Position numbers and translations under genes: made by a program. A stretch of 64,000 nucleotides of DNA from Streptomyces canus (GTDB lineage Bacteria; Actinomycetota; Actinomycetes; Streptomycetales; Streptomycetaceae), in assembly GCF_030815415.1 (NCBI RefSeq), contig NZ_JAUSWW010000001.1:9486001-9550000 (forward strand), in the 5' to 3' direction. Below, piece by piece: positions 42,703 through 50,764 of the stretch. The notes under the pieces were generated by a model that searched no databases, was not told the DNA's origin, and saw only the letters and a list, made by a program, of their open reading frames with translations. The first letter of the stretch is position 1. Each line of letters begins with the position of its first letter.

Positions 42703-42718
42703 ATCTCAACGTTGAGAT
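42703..42718. promoter_or_regulatory. MarR operator 2: perfect 16-bp palindrome
   Basis: ATCTCAACGTTGAGAT is self-complementary over its whole length and shares the core TCAACGTTGA with operator 1, 30 bases upstream of the MFS start codon. A second site suggests cooperative binding. Confidence 0.85.
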
Positions 42719-42748
42719 TATCAAGGTTGAACGACAGGAGCACCCCCG

Positions 42749-43981
42749 ATGCCCGAGCTCGCCCTTCGCCCCGCCGCGCAGACCCCGCACCCCGCCGCCC
42801 CGCAGGCGCTGCCGCAAGTCTCTGCCGGATGGCTGGCGTTGCTGGCCACCCCGCTCGCCGCGAGCGCCAACGCCCCGGTGCTGATCCTCCCCGACATGGC
42901 CGACTCGCTCGGCATCCACACGGCCTCGGCGACCTGGCTCGTCACGGTCTTCGCCTGGGCCCTGGCAGTCGGCACCCCGTTGATGGCGGGCTTACTGCGC
43001 CGCCGCGGGCTGCACAGCGTGCTCCGGCTGAGCGCGGCCCTGATCGTGGCCGGCACCGCGATCGTCGCCGTGGCGCCCTGGCTGCCGCTGGCGATGGCGG
43101 GCCGGGCGGCCCAGGCGGTGGGCGGCGCGGGCCTGGTCACCGCGGCGATGAGCCTGGCGGGCTCCGTTCGCAGGATGGGCGTGATCACGGCGGGCTTCGG
43201 GGTGCTGGGGGCGGCCGGGCCACTGCTCGGCTCGGCGATCGCGGGCATAACCTCCTGGCGGGTGTCCCTCGCGGTGGGGGCGGTCGCGCTCCTCGCCCTG
43301 CCGGCGATCATGCGCCAAGCCGCATCGAGCCCACCGCGAGCGAGCTCCCCCTTCGACGGCCGGGGTGCCGCCCTTCTGATCCTGATGGCGACGGCACTGG
43401 TGCTCGTCACGCGCTATCCGCTCCCGGCCGTGGCCGCCTCCTTGGTGATGGCCGCGCTGCTGGCCCTGCATATCCGGTCCCGCCCCGCGGGCTTCGTCCC
43501 GGCAGCACTGTTGCGCAGCCGGACATTCGTCCTCTCCGCGCTGCTCGCCTGCACCCTCGCGACCTCGTACTTCACGCTGCTCTTCACCATCCCGCAGCTG
43601 CTCGGCGACCGTACCGGCTGGTCGACCTCCACCATCGGCACCGGCCAGATGGCCGCCCTCCTCGCGGGCTCGGCGCTCTCCATCGTCCTGGCCGCGGCCT
43701 CCGCCCGGATGAGCCGCCCGCGGGTGCTGACGATCCTGCTCACGGTCGGAGCGCTGGCCCCGCTCACGGCCGTACTGACCCCGTGGGCGCCGCTGCTCCT
43801 GATCGTCGCGACGCTGGCCGTCTTCGCGACGAGCGCGGGCCAGGCGACCCTCGCGGTGTACGCCATCCAGGCCGCGCCCGCCGCCCAGCGCCCCATGGCG
43901 ATCGGGCTGTTCAACCTCTGCTACCAGCTGGGCGGCGCCTTCGGCCCGGCGATCGCGGCCCTGATCACGCTGGGCGCCTGA
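42749..43981 (+). CDS. MFS efflux transporter with a bldA-type TTA codon
   Basis: A 410-residue, 12-helix transporter. The first cytoplasmic loop has the MFS signature in the form AGLLRRRGLHSVLRLSAALIVAG; motif C-like text VITAGFGVLGAAGPLLGSAIAGITSWRVSLAVG marks an antiporter of the drug-efflux type, and the N-terminal helix AGWLALLATPLAASANAPVLILPDMADSLG is family-typical. ATG follows GACAGGAG. Leu82 is encoded by TTA (42992-42994), the rare codon read by the bldA tRNA, so expression may depend on development. It is controlled by the divergent MarR gene and followed by a cupin gene after 62 bases. Confidence 0.9.
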   Translation: MPELALRPAAQTPHPAAPQALPQVSAGWLALLATPLAASANAPVLILPDMADSLGIHTASATWLVTVFAWALAVGTPLMAGLLRRRGLHSVLRLSAALIVAGTAIVAVAPWLPLAMAGRAAQAVGGAGLVTAAMSLAGSVRRMGVITAGFGVLGAAGPLLGSAIAGITSWRVSLAVGAVALLALPAIMRQAASSPPRASSPFDGRGAALLILMATALVLVTRYPLPAVAASLVMAALLALHIRSRPAGFVPAALLRSRTFVLSALLACTLATSYFTLLFTIPQLLGDRTGWSTSTIGTGQMAALLAGSALSIVLAAASARMSRPRVLTILLTVGALAPLTAVLTPWAPLLLIVATLAVFATSAGQATLAVYAIQAAPAAQRPMAIGLFNLCYQLGGAFGPAIAALITLGA

Positions 43982-44043
43982 AACACCCGGCACGGACCTC
44001 TCACATCCACCCGAAGACCACTCAAGGCCCCAGGAGCATCAGC

Positions 44044-44565
44044 ATGAACGAGAAGACACCCGCCATGTCCGCGACCGACACTCCCTCTGCGGCGACGCTG
44101 ACCCGCCACGCAGACGCCGAGACCTGTTCCGACCCGAGCAGCGTGATGACCCTTCTGGCCGATTCGGACGGCACCGCAGGCGGCTTCACGAGCTACCGCT
44201 CCACCTTCGCGAAGGGCGCGGCAGGGGCGCCGGCCCACTTCCACACCAGGGCGACGGAACTGTTCTTCGTGATCAGCGGGTCTCTGCAGGTGCTGGTCGG
44301 CGAGGACATCACGCTCCTGAACGCAGGCGACTTCCTCGCGGTGCCGCCTCACACCCCGCACGCCTTCGCGGCCGCCCCGGGCTGTGAGGCAGACGTTCTG
44401 TTCGTCTTCACTCCCGGGATGGGCAGGTTCGACTACCTGCGCCTGCTCAGCCGGGTGATGCGCGGCGAGGCCGATCCGAAGGAGATCGCCGAGTCCTCGG
44501 AACGCTTCGACAACCACTACGTCGACAGCCCTGTCTGGCGTGCCGCCCTGGAGGGTTCCGGATGA
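44044..44565 (+). CDS. Cupin-domain protein
   Basis: A 173-residue single-domain cupin: PAHFHTRATELFFVISGSLQVLVGEDITLLNAGDFLAVPPHTPHAF gives the metal ligands His-x-His, Glu and His of the two cupin motifs. The C-terminal tail (FDYLRLLSRVMRGEADPKEIAESSERFDNHYVDSPVW) is common in cupins linked to quercetinase-like or detoxification operons. It lies behind the MFS pump and is closed by a terminator, so it probably modifies or senses the same compound that the pump exports. Confidence 0.85.
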   Translation: MNEKTPAMSATDTPSAATLTRHADAETCSDPSSVMTLLADSDGTAGGFTSYRSTFAKGAAGAPAHFHTRATELFFVISGSLQVLVGEDITLLNAGDFLAVPPHTPHAFAAAPGCEADVLFVFTPGMGRFDYLRLLSRVMRGEADPKEIAESSERFDNHYVDSPVWRAALEGSG

Positions 44566-44624
44566 CCGACTCCATGACCCGGATCCGGGCGGACCGGCCC
44601 CGGGATGGAGCGGACCACTGAACG

Positions 44625-44672
44625 GGCGCCCGGCGAACCCGACTTGCTCATGGGGTCGGATCGCCGGGCGCC
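44625..44672. terminator. Bidirectional terminator between cupin and SulP genes
   Basis: GGCGCCCGGCGA (44625-44636) pairs with TCGCCGGGCGCC (44661-44672), and CCGAC/GTCGG pairs further inside. It lies about 60 bases after the cupin stop codon and about 40 bases after the convergent SulP stop. Confidence 0.85.
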
Positions 44673-44714
44673 GTCATGCACTGCCGAGCCGCGGCCCTCG
44701 TGTGTCTACGCCGG

Positions 44715-46220
44715 TCAGTGGTCGGTGAGTTCGCCGCTGAGTCTGCGGTGGATCCGGGCGCTGGGTTCGTTCAGGCCGATGATCTCGACGGACTTGCCGC
44801 GCTGGGCGTACTTGGTCTCGATGGCGTCGAGGGCGGCGACCGAGGAGGCGTCCCAGATATGGGCGGCGGAGAGGTCGATGACGACCTCGTCGGGGTCGGT
44901 GGCGTAGCCGAACCGGCCGACGAGGTCGTTGGACGAGGCGAAGAACAGCTCGCCGGTGACCCGGTAGACGACGGGGCCGCCGTCGGGGTCGGTGACGGCG
45001 GTGACCTCGGCGAGGTGGGCGACACGCTTGGCGAAGATGACCATCGCGGTGACCGAGCCGACGACGACACCGATGGCGAGGTTGTGGGTGGCGACGACGC
45101 AGACGACGGTCACCGCCATGACGGCGATCTCCCCGGCGGGCATCCGCCTGAGAGTCTTCGGGGCGATGGAGTGCCAGTCGAAGGTGGCGACCGACACCAT
45201 GACCATCACCGCGACGAGCGCGGCCATGGGAATGTCGGAGACGACCGGTCCGAAGACGACGCACAGCACCATCAGGAGCGCGCCCGCCAGGAACGTCGAC
45301 AGCCGGGTGCGGGCTCCGGACACTCGTACGTTGATCATCGTCTGGCCGATCATCGCGCAGCCCCCCATGCCGCCGAAGAAGCCGGTGACGATGTTGGCGA
45401 TGCCCTGGCCGATGGACTCGCGGGTCTTGGAGGAGTGGGTGTCGGTGATGTCGTCGACCAGTTTGGCGGTCATCAGCGACTCCATGAGTCCGACAAGGGC
45501 CATGGCGAGCGCGTAGGGGGCGATGGTGGTGAGGGTGTCGAGGGTGAAGGGCACGTCCGGCAGGCCGGGTACGGGCAGGGAGGACGGCAGGTCGCCCTTG
45601 TCGCCCACGGTCGGCACCGCGATGCCGGCCGCGACCGTGACGACCGTGAGGATCACGATCGACACCAGCGGCGCCGGGATCACCTTGGTGACCTTCGGGA
45701 AGAACACCATCAGCGCCAGGCCGGCCGCGATCAGCGGATAGACCGGCCAGGGCACGTTCGTCATCTCCGGCACCTGCGCCATGAAGATGAGGATGGCGAG
45801 GGAGTTGACGAAGCCGACCATCACGCTGCGCGGCACGAACCGCATCAGTCTGGCCACTCCGAGCGCGCCCAGGACGATCTGGAGGACACCGGCCAGGATG
45901 ACGGCCGCGACGAGGTAGCCGAAGCCGTGCTCGCGGTTCAGCGGGGCGATGACCAGGGCGACGGCACCGGTGGCCGCCGAGATCATGGCCGGCCGGCCGC
46001 CGACGACGGCGATGGTCACGGCCATGGTGAACGAGGCGAACAGACCGATGGCCGGATCGACTCCGGCGATGATCGAGAACGAGATCGCCTCCGGGATCAG
46101 CGCCAGGGCGACCACGAGACCGGCCAGCACCTCGGTGCGCAGCACCTTCGGGTCGGACATCCAGGTCGGGCGCCGGGAACCGCGCAACCACGCGGCCGGG
46201 GACAGTACGGAGGAAGACAA
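44715..46220 (-). CDS. SulP-family anion transporter with C-terminal STAS domain
   Basis: About 501 residues. The membrane part begins VLAGLVVALALIPEAISFSIIAGVDPAIGLFASF and contains SVMVGFVNSLAILIFMAQ, LVGLMESLMTAKLVDDITD and GFFGGMGGCAMIGQTMINV, the SulP core. The last 110 residues (DPDGGPVVYRVTGELFFASSNDLVGRF...VVIDLSAAHIWDASSVAALDAI) are a STAS domain. It should carry sulfate, bicarbonate or a related anion. The start is unclear: TTG 46220 keeps the family-typical LSPAAWLRGSRRP helix, while ATG 46151-46161 would remove it; no good ribosome site was seen. It diverges from a MerR regulator. Confidence 0.88.
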   Translation of the reverse strand: MSSSVLSPAAWLRGSRRPTWMSDPKVLRTEVLAGLVVALALIPEAISFSIIAGVDPAIGLFASFTMAVTIAVVGGRPAMISAATGAVALVIAPLNREHGFGYLVAAVILAGVLQIVLGALGVARLMRFVPRSVMVGFVNSLAILIFMAQVPEMTNVPWPVYPLIAAGLALMVFFPKVTKVIPAPLVSIVILTVVTVAAGIAVPTVGDKGDLPSSLPVPGLPDVPFTLDTLTTIAPYALAMALVGLMESLMTAKLVDDITDTHSSKTRESIGQGIANIVTGFFGGMGGCAMIGQTMINVRVSGARTRLSTFLAGALLMVLCVVFGPVVSDIPMAALVAVMVMVSVATFDWHSIAPKTLRRMPAGEIAVMAVTVVCVVATHNLAIGVVVGSVTAMVIFAKRVAHLAEVTAVTDPDGGPVVYRVTGELFFASSNDLVGRFGYATDPDEVVIDLSAAHIWDASSVAALDAIETKYAQRGKSVEIIGLNEPSARIHRRLSGELTDH

Positions 46221-46455
46221 GATGAGAGGAACCTGTCGTGCTCGGGCACACCCTGCATCACGGCGGGCACGCGGAAGGGCGTGGAGCACCGGGGCGGTCC
46301 TCCATGAAGTCCGCGAGCGCGGACCGAAGTCGGGCAACAGCCGAACGACCCGCGAGGGCACCGGCGCCGCCTGCGGACCATGGTCTTCGCCGGGGGCTTC
46401 ATCGGCCCCGACACGGCTGACGGACACGGCAGGCAGCCGACCCGACGCCAGACAA

Positions 46456-46479
46456 CTCTACTCTAACGTTAGGGTAGAG
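46456..46479. promoter_or_regulatory. MerR operator between SulP and MerR genes
   Basis: A 24-bp dyad: left half CTCTACTCTAAC, right half GTTAGGGTAGAG, complementary except for one mismatched pair. It is the AT-richest piece of the intergenic region and has the dimensions of a MerR-type site lying in a stretched promoter spacer, 50 bases upstream of the regulator start. Confidence 0.8.
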
Positions 46480-46528
46480 ATCGGTGCGGCCGCCCGCGGT
46501 CGCAGTGAGAGACGAGGAAGGCCCCCGC

Positions 46529-46936
46529 GTGAGCAGCGAGCACATGCAGATCGGCGAGGTCGCCGCCCGGACCGAGCTGTCGCTGCGCACCATCCGGCAC
46601 TACGAGGACACCGGCCTCGTCATCCCCTCCGCGCGCTCTCAGGGCGGCTTCCGCCTCTACACCGAGTCCGACGTCGCCCGCCTGATGGTCATCCGCCGTA
46701 TGAAGCCGCTCGGCTTCACCCTCGACGAGATGGGCGCCCTGCTCGACGCCACCGACCGCCTCGACTCCGCCGAGGAACCGGCGCCCGGGGAGCGCGAGGA
46801 ACTCCTGGAGCGGATCCGCGGCTTCGAGCAGGCTACCCAGCAGCGGGTCGCCGATCTGCGCACCCAGCTGGCCCGCGCCGAGGAATTCGCGGCCACCCTG
46901 GCCGCGCGCCTCGTACGACGGACACCCACTCCCTGA
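46529..46936 (+). CDS. MerR-family regulator
   Basis: A 135-residue regulator; GTG 46529 is chosen because GAGGAAGG lies upstream, and ATG 46544 begins the conserved part. The winged helix is MQIGEVAARTELSLRTIRHYEDTGLVIPSARSQGGFRLYTESDVARLMVIRRMKPLGFTLDEM, followed by the antiparallel coiled coil (EREELLERIRGFEQATQQRVADLRTQLARAEEF). There are no metal-binding cysteines, so it belongs with the small-molecule MerR proteins. It diverges from the SulP transporter across a palindromic site and is expected to control both. Confidence 0.88.
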   Translation: MSSEHMQIGEVAARTELSLRTIRHYEDTGLVIPSARSQGGFRLYTESDVARLMVIRRMKPLGFTLDEMGALLDATDRLDSAEEPAPGEREELLERIRGFEQATQQRVADLRTQLARAEEFAATLAARLVRRTPTP

Positions 46937-46977
46937 CCCCGTAGGCCGCCCCGCGCCGCGACCGTTGGCGCCTGACG

Positions 46978-47286
46978 ACCCGGGCGCTGATCCGCGGCGA
47001 GCTGCCCGTGGTGCGCGACGGACCGGCCGGCGCGCTGGCCCGCGAGCCGGATATCGACGTCGTCGCGACCACCGGAGACGGCACGGACGCACTCGCCCTG
47101 GCCGGGCCGTACACGCCCGACGTACTGATCGCCGACATCCGTCTGGTCCGGCGCTCCGGCCTGGAGGTCGCCGCGGAGGCCACCGGCCCGGCGTGGCCGG
47201 CACCGTGCCCCTGCCTGTCGGCACCCGAGACCGGAAGGAGCTGGCGTTGTTGGCGGCGCCTGCGCGGAGACCGGGCCGGGCGATGA
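46978..47286 (+). pseudogene. Degenerate LuxR-type response-regulator receiver fragment
   Basis: The frame TRALIRGELPVVRDGPAGALAREPDIDVVATTGDGTDALALAGPYTPDVLIADIRLVRRSGLEVAAE follows the receiver-domain pattern of NarL/LuxR regulators (phospho-acceptor Asp in IADIR), but the N-terminal acidic pocket (normally LLADD) is missing, and after AAEAT the text becomes unrelated, with no LuxR helix-turn-helix. A truncated relic; no sensor kinase remains nearby. Confidence 0.65.
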
Positions 47287-47399
47287 TGGTGTGGACGCCT
47301 GCCACGTCACTGGCCTGCTCATGCCATCGACAGGCGCCGGTGGGGTCAGGGATACCTGGGGGACATCCCGGATGCCCGGGGTGTGGAGCCGTCGGCAGC

Positions 47400-48566
47400 A
47401 TGAGTTCCATGGACTCTCAGTCGATCTCCCGACGTTCCCTGGCCCGTGGTGCTGTGGCCGGTGCCGTGCTGGTCGCGGCCGGAAGTGCGGCTTCCCGGGC
47501 GGAGGCGGACTCCGCCGGGCCCGGGGAGCTGGACACCGGCGCCTTACACGCGGCGATCTCCGACCTCTCCCACCCGCCGGCCACCTCCGCCCAACTACGT
47601 GCAGCCCACGGCACGGACCACTGGTACGGCACCACGGGCCGGGCCGACCTCACCACCGGACGTGCCGCACGCCCCGACGACAAGTTCCGCGCGGGCAGCG
47701 TCACCAAGCCCTTCGTGGCCACGGTGGTGCTCCAGTTGTGGACAGAGGGCCGCGTGGAGCTGGACGCACCGATCGGGCGCTACCTTCCAGGGCTGCTCCC
47801 GCCCGGCTTCGCTCGCATCACCATCACCCAACTCCTCAATCACACCAGCGGAATCCCCGACCACCAGGGCATCCCCGACACGAGCACGCCGGAGGCCGTC
47901 CTTCGGCACCGGTTCGACCACTGGACGCCGTACGAGTGGGTGCGGACCGTGACACACGGCCCGCTGAAGTTCCGCCCGGGCACCAAGCAGGAGTACCGGG
48001 GCATCAACTACGTACTCCTTGCCCTCCTCGTCGAGAAGCTGACCGGGCAGCCCTACGGCGAGGCGATCGGCTCCCGCGTCCTGCGACCCCTCGGCCTGAC
48101 ACGCACGCTCACGCCGGGCGACGACCCCCGGCTGCACGGTCCGCAGGTGCACGGCTACCTGCGGATGACCGACGGCTCCCTGCGCGACGTCACCGTCTAC
48201 AACCCGTCAAGCACCTGGGGAGAGGGCGAACTGGTCTCCACCGTCGACGACCTCTTCGCATTCCAACAGGCCTTGTTCTCCGGCGACTTGCTGCCACCCC
48301 GGGCGCTGGACAAGCTCTGCACCCTGCCCCCGGCCGACGTCGTCATGTGGAAGGACGGCAGCCCCGCCCGCTACAGCATGGGCCTGCAGACGGCCACGGT
48401 GAACGGCGTGACGTTCTGGGGAAAGACCGGCGAGATGTACGGCTACCGCACCCGCATGTTCTCCACCCTCGACCTCCGGCTCCGCTTCGTCCTGTCCTAC
48501 ACCCCGACCCCGTTGACCACGGACGAGGACATGATCAACCGAGTGGTCACCACACTCACCTCCTGA
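47400..48566 (+). CDS. Tat-exported serine hydrolase (DD-peptidase-like) with TTA codon and altered second motif
   Basis: A 388-residue protein with twin-arginine signal SISRRSLARGAVAGAVLVAAGSAASRAEA. Active-site boxes: SVTK (Ser100/Lys103) and KTG (Lys342-Gly344). The second box, usually YxN, reads YRG (199-201) in the context QEYRGINYVLLALLVEKLTG, so the conserved Asn is replaced by Gly. This argues against an ordinary DD-carboxypeptidase/beta-lactamase mechanism and for an esterase-like or impaired enzyme. Leu49 is a TTA codon (47544-47546), suggesting bldA-dependent expression. It converges on a TetR gene. Confidence 0.87.
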   Translation: MSSMDSQSISRRSLARGAVAGAVLVAAGSAASRAEADSAGPGELDTGALHAAISDLSHPPATSAQLRAAHGTDHWYGTTGRADLTTGRAARPDDKFRAGSVTKPFVATVVLQLWTEGRVELDAPIGRYLPGLLPPGFARITITQLLNHTSGIPDHQGIPDTSTPEAVLRHRFDHWTPYEWVRTVTHGPLKFRPGTKQEYRGINYVLLALLVEKLTGQPYGEAIGSRVLRPLGLTRTLTPGDDPRLHGPQVHGYLRMTDGSLRDVTVYNPSSTWGEGELVSTVDDLFAFQQALFSGDLLPPRALDKLCTLPPADVVMWKDGSPARYSMGLQTATVNGVTFWGKTGEMYGYRTRMFSTLDLRLRFVLSYTPTPLTTDEDMINRVVTTLTS

Positions 48567-48689
48567 GCACTTGTGAGCATGTGGAACCGGCCGCAACGGC
48601 TCGCCCTGACCGGCCCTCGCGATGTCGGCGGACGTCCATCGCCGCTCAGGCTCAAGTGCCAAGCTTTTCAGCCGCGTTGACGGCGTCGA

Positions 48690-49301
48690 TCACGTACCGC
48701 ACAAACCCGGCCCCACAGTGGTGGCGAGGAGGGCTCGCGCCTGTTCGCGGGCATGGCTGATGGGGTCCGCGAGGATGTGCAGGCCGTGGGCGACGAGCGC
48801 TCCTTCGTGAAGCAGCATGAGTGTCCGGCCCAGATGCTCGGCCCCGTCCGGACTGATGTCCCCGGCGAGATCGGTGAACAGGGCGAGCATCCACTGCTTC
48901 TGCCCGGTGATGATCGCGTACGCCGGGTGGGCCGGATCGCTGATCTCCGCGTGGGCGTTGACCATGCTGCACCCCTTGGGGCTGTTGAGCTCCGACCACG
49001 CGCGTGAGGCATCGAAGACGGCCAGGACGCGCGCTGCCGACGCCGGCTCTGCGGCGTCGAGGTGCTGGGCGAGGAAGACCCGCCAGCGTTCGTCACGATC
49101 CGCGAGGTACTCCACGACGATCTGCTCCTTGGAACCGAACCGGTCGTAGAGGGTCTTCTTCGTCACCCCGGCCCCGTCCGCGATCAGGTCCACCCCGACG
49201 GCATGGATGCCGCGCTCGTAGAACAGCCTCGCGGCGGCCTCCAGGACGCGCCGTGCGGCAGGCGTCATCGTGACCCGTCGCGGCCCCTCAGTAATGCCCA
49301 T
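48690..49301 (-). CDS. TetR-family repressor of the divergent EamA transporter
   Basis: A 203-residue regulator. The helix-turn-helix reads RRVLEAAARLFYERGIHAVGVDLIADGAGVTKKTLYDRFGSKEQIVVEYL; the ligand-binding part includes GCSMVNAHAEISDPAHPAYAIITGQKQWMLALFTDLA, typical of TetR proteins paired with DMT or MFS exporters. The 69-base intergenic space to the transporter holds two copies of one operator (49309-49330 and 49340-49359). It is expected to repress both genes. Confidence 0.9.
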   Translation of the reverse strand: MGITEGPRRVTMTPAARRVLEAAARLFYERGIHAVGVDLIADGAGVTKKTLYDRFGSKEQIVVEYLADRDERWRVFLAQHLDAAEPASAARVLAVFDASRAWSELNSPKGCSMVNAHAEISDPAHPAYAIITGQKQWMLALFTDLAGDISPDGAEHLGRTLMLLHEGALVAHGLHILADPISHAREQARALLATTVGPGLCGT

Positions 49302-49308
49302 ACCTCAA

Positions 49309-49359
49309 CACTATACCGATCTGTATAGTGGATTGGAGGGTATACCGATCTGTCTAGTG
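49309..49359. promoter_or_regulatory. Two TetR operators in direct repeat
   Basis: Site 1 (49309-49330) is a perfect dyad: CACTATAC and GTATAGTG around CGATCT. Site 2 (49340-49359) repeats TATACCGATCTGT then CTAGTG, with one changed base, 31 bp downstream (three helical turns). Both precede the GTG of the transporter and the ATG of the TetR gene, so they cover both promoters. Confidence 0.88.
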
Positions 49360-49370
49360 GAGGGTCTGGC

Positions 49371-50303
49371 GTGAACTTCCTGCTCTCGATCGCCTTCGTG
49401 ATCTGCTGGAGTTCCGGGTTCATCGGAGCCAAACTCGGAGCGGGCAGTGCGTCCGCGATCACGATCCTGATGTGGCGGTTCCTGCCCTTGGCCGTCCTCC
49501 TGATCGCCGTCGCCACCGTCTCCAGAACGTCATGGCGGGACCTCTCGGTGCGGGACGTGGCCCGGCAGGCAGTGATCGGCACGCTGTCGCAGAGCGGCTA
49601 TCTGCTCACCGTCTACTACGCGATCCAACTCGGCGTCTCCAGCGGCACCACAGCCCTGATCGACGGCGTCCAGCCCCTCGTCGCCGGAGCACTCGCCGGA
49701 CCGTTGTTGCGCCAATACGTCTCCCGCAAGCAGTGGCTCGGCCTGTGCCTGGGGGTGAGCGGCGTCGCCATCGTCACCCTGGCCGACGCCGCGGCCGGCA
49801 CCGGTGCGGCTTGGTGGGCCTATCTCATCCCCTTCCTCGGCATGTTCTCGCTGGTGGCGGCCACGTTCCTCGAAAGCCGCTCCCGCACACAGGTCGCGCC
49901 CGCCGTGTCACTGACCGTCCACTGCGCCACCAGTGCCGTCATCTTCACGGCACTCGCCGTGAGCATCGGAGCCGCGAAGCCGCCCGCTGAACTCTCGTTC
50001 TGGGCCGCGATCATCTGGCTCGTGGCCTTGTCGACCTTCGGCGGATACGGGCTGTACTGGCTCATTCTCAGGCGCTCTGGAGTCACCAAGGTCAACACGC
50101 TCATGTTCCTCATGGCCCCGGTCACGGCAGTCTGGGGAGCCCTCATGTTCGGCGAGACATTCGGTCCGCAGACCGCCCTCGGCCTGGCCGTCGGCCTCGC
50201 AGCCGTCGTCATCGTCCATCGAGGTGACACCCCATCCACCAGGGTGCGCGCGCGGGATACGGACACGGCCGAGGCCGCGACGCCGGCCGAGCGCGGCGCC
50301 TGA
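49371..50303 (+). CDS. EamA/DMT-superfamily transporter
   Basis: A 310-residue, ten-helix exporter with two EamA repeats: first LLSIAFVICWSSGFIGAKLGAGSASAITILMWRFLPLAVLLIAVA, second WWAYLIPFLGMFSLVAATFLESR... GALMFGETFGPQTALGLAVGLAAVVIV. The GTG start at 49371 has GGAGGG nine bases before. A short polar tail follows the last helix. It probably exports an amino acid or small metabolite; induction is expected when the TetR repressor is released. The next gene (I36-like inhibitor) begins 11 bases later in the same direction. Confidence 0.9.
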   Translation: MNFLLSIAFVICWSSGFIGAKLGAGSASAITILMWRFLPLAVLLIAVATVSRTSWRDLSVRDVARQAVIGTLSQSGYLLTVYYAIQLGVSSGTTALIDGVQPLVAGALAGPLLRQYVSRKQWLGLCLGVSGVAIVTLADAAAGTGAAWWAYLIPFLGMFSLVAATFLESRSRTQVAPAVSLTVHCATSAVIFTALAVSIGAAKPPAELSFWAAIIWLVALSTFGGYGLYWLILRRSGVTKVNTLMFLMAPVTAVWGALMFGETFGPQTALGLAVGLAAVVIVHRGDTPSTRVRARDTDTAEAATPAERGA

Positions 50304-50313
50304 TAGCAAACTC

Positions 50314-50703
50314 ATGAGGTTCGCGGTTTCGCCCGTCGCGGTGGCGGGGTCCGTCGTGGCCGTTGCCGCCGGGCCCGCGTCCGCGACTTCCAGCGCCAGT
50401 TATTACGGATGCCCGTACGGAGCCGTGTGCATCTACAACAACGCCGACCCGAACTCGGGTATCCAAAACGGCGGTGTCTACTGGGCCTATGGCGCCCATA
50501 ACCTCAGCAACCAGTACGGCGACCACTACGTGGTGAACAACCAGTACGGTGGCGCCTGGGGTGAGCTGTGCACCGGCTACAACGGCACCGGCAACGGCGA
50601 GTCGATCCTCTTCGGCGCGCCGTACGGCAACGTCGAGAATCTGAGCCCGATCAACTCCATCGTGCTCGGCACCGGCAACAACTATCCCTGTAGCCCTCCG
50701 TGA
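50314..50703 (+). CDS. Small secreted protein, peptidase-inhibitor family I36-like
   Basis: A 129-residue protein from ATG 50314 with a short signal-like N-terminus (VAVAGSVVAVAAGPASAT). The mature text YYGCPYGAVCIYNNADPNSGIQNGGVYWAYGAHNLSNQYGDHYVVNNQYGG resembles the beta/gamma-crystallin-like peptidase inhibitor I36 (SMI) proteins of Streptomyces (CPxGxxCxY start). It has four cysteines (GCPY, VCIY, LCTG, PCSP). There is no ribosome site in front, so it may be translated after the transporter, or the true N-terminus may be altered. Confidence 0.65.
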   Translation: MRFAVSPVAVAGSVVAVAAGPASATSSASYYGCPYGAVCIYNNADPNSGIQNGGVYWAYGAHNLSNQYGDHYVVNNQYGGAWGELCTGYNGTGNGESILFGAPYGNVENLSPINSIVLGTGNNYPCSPP

Positions 50704-50764
50704 TCTGCTCGTAGCCTCGGCTTGATCGTGGCACTGGTGGCGGTGCTCGCGGTGGTACCGCTGG

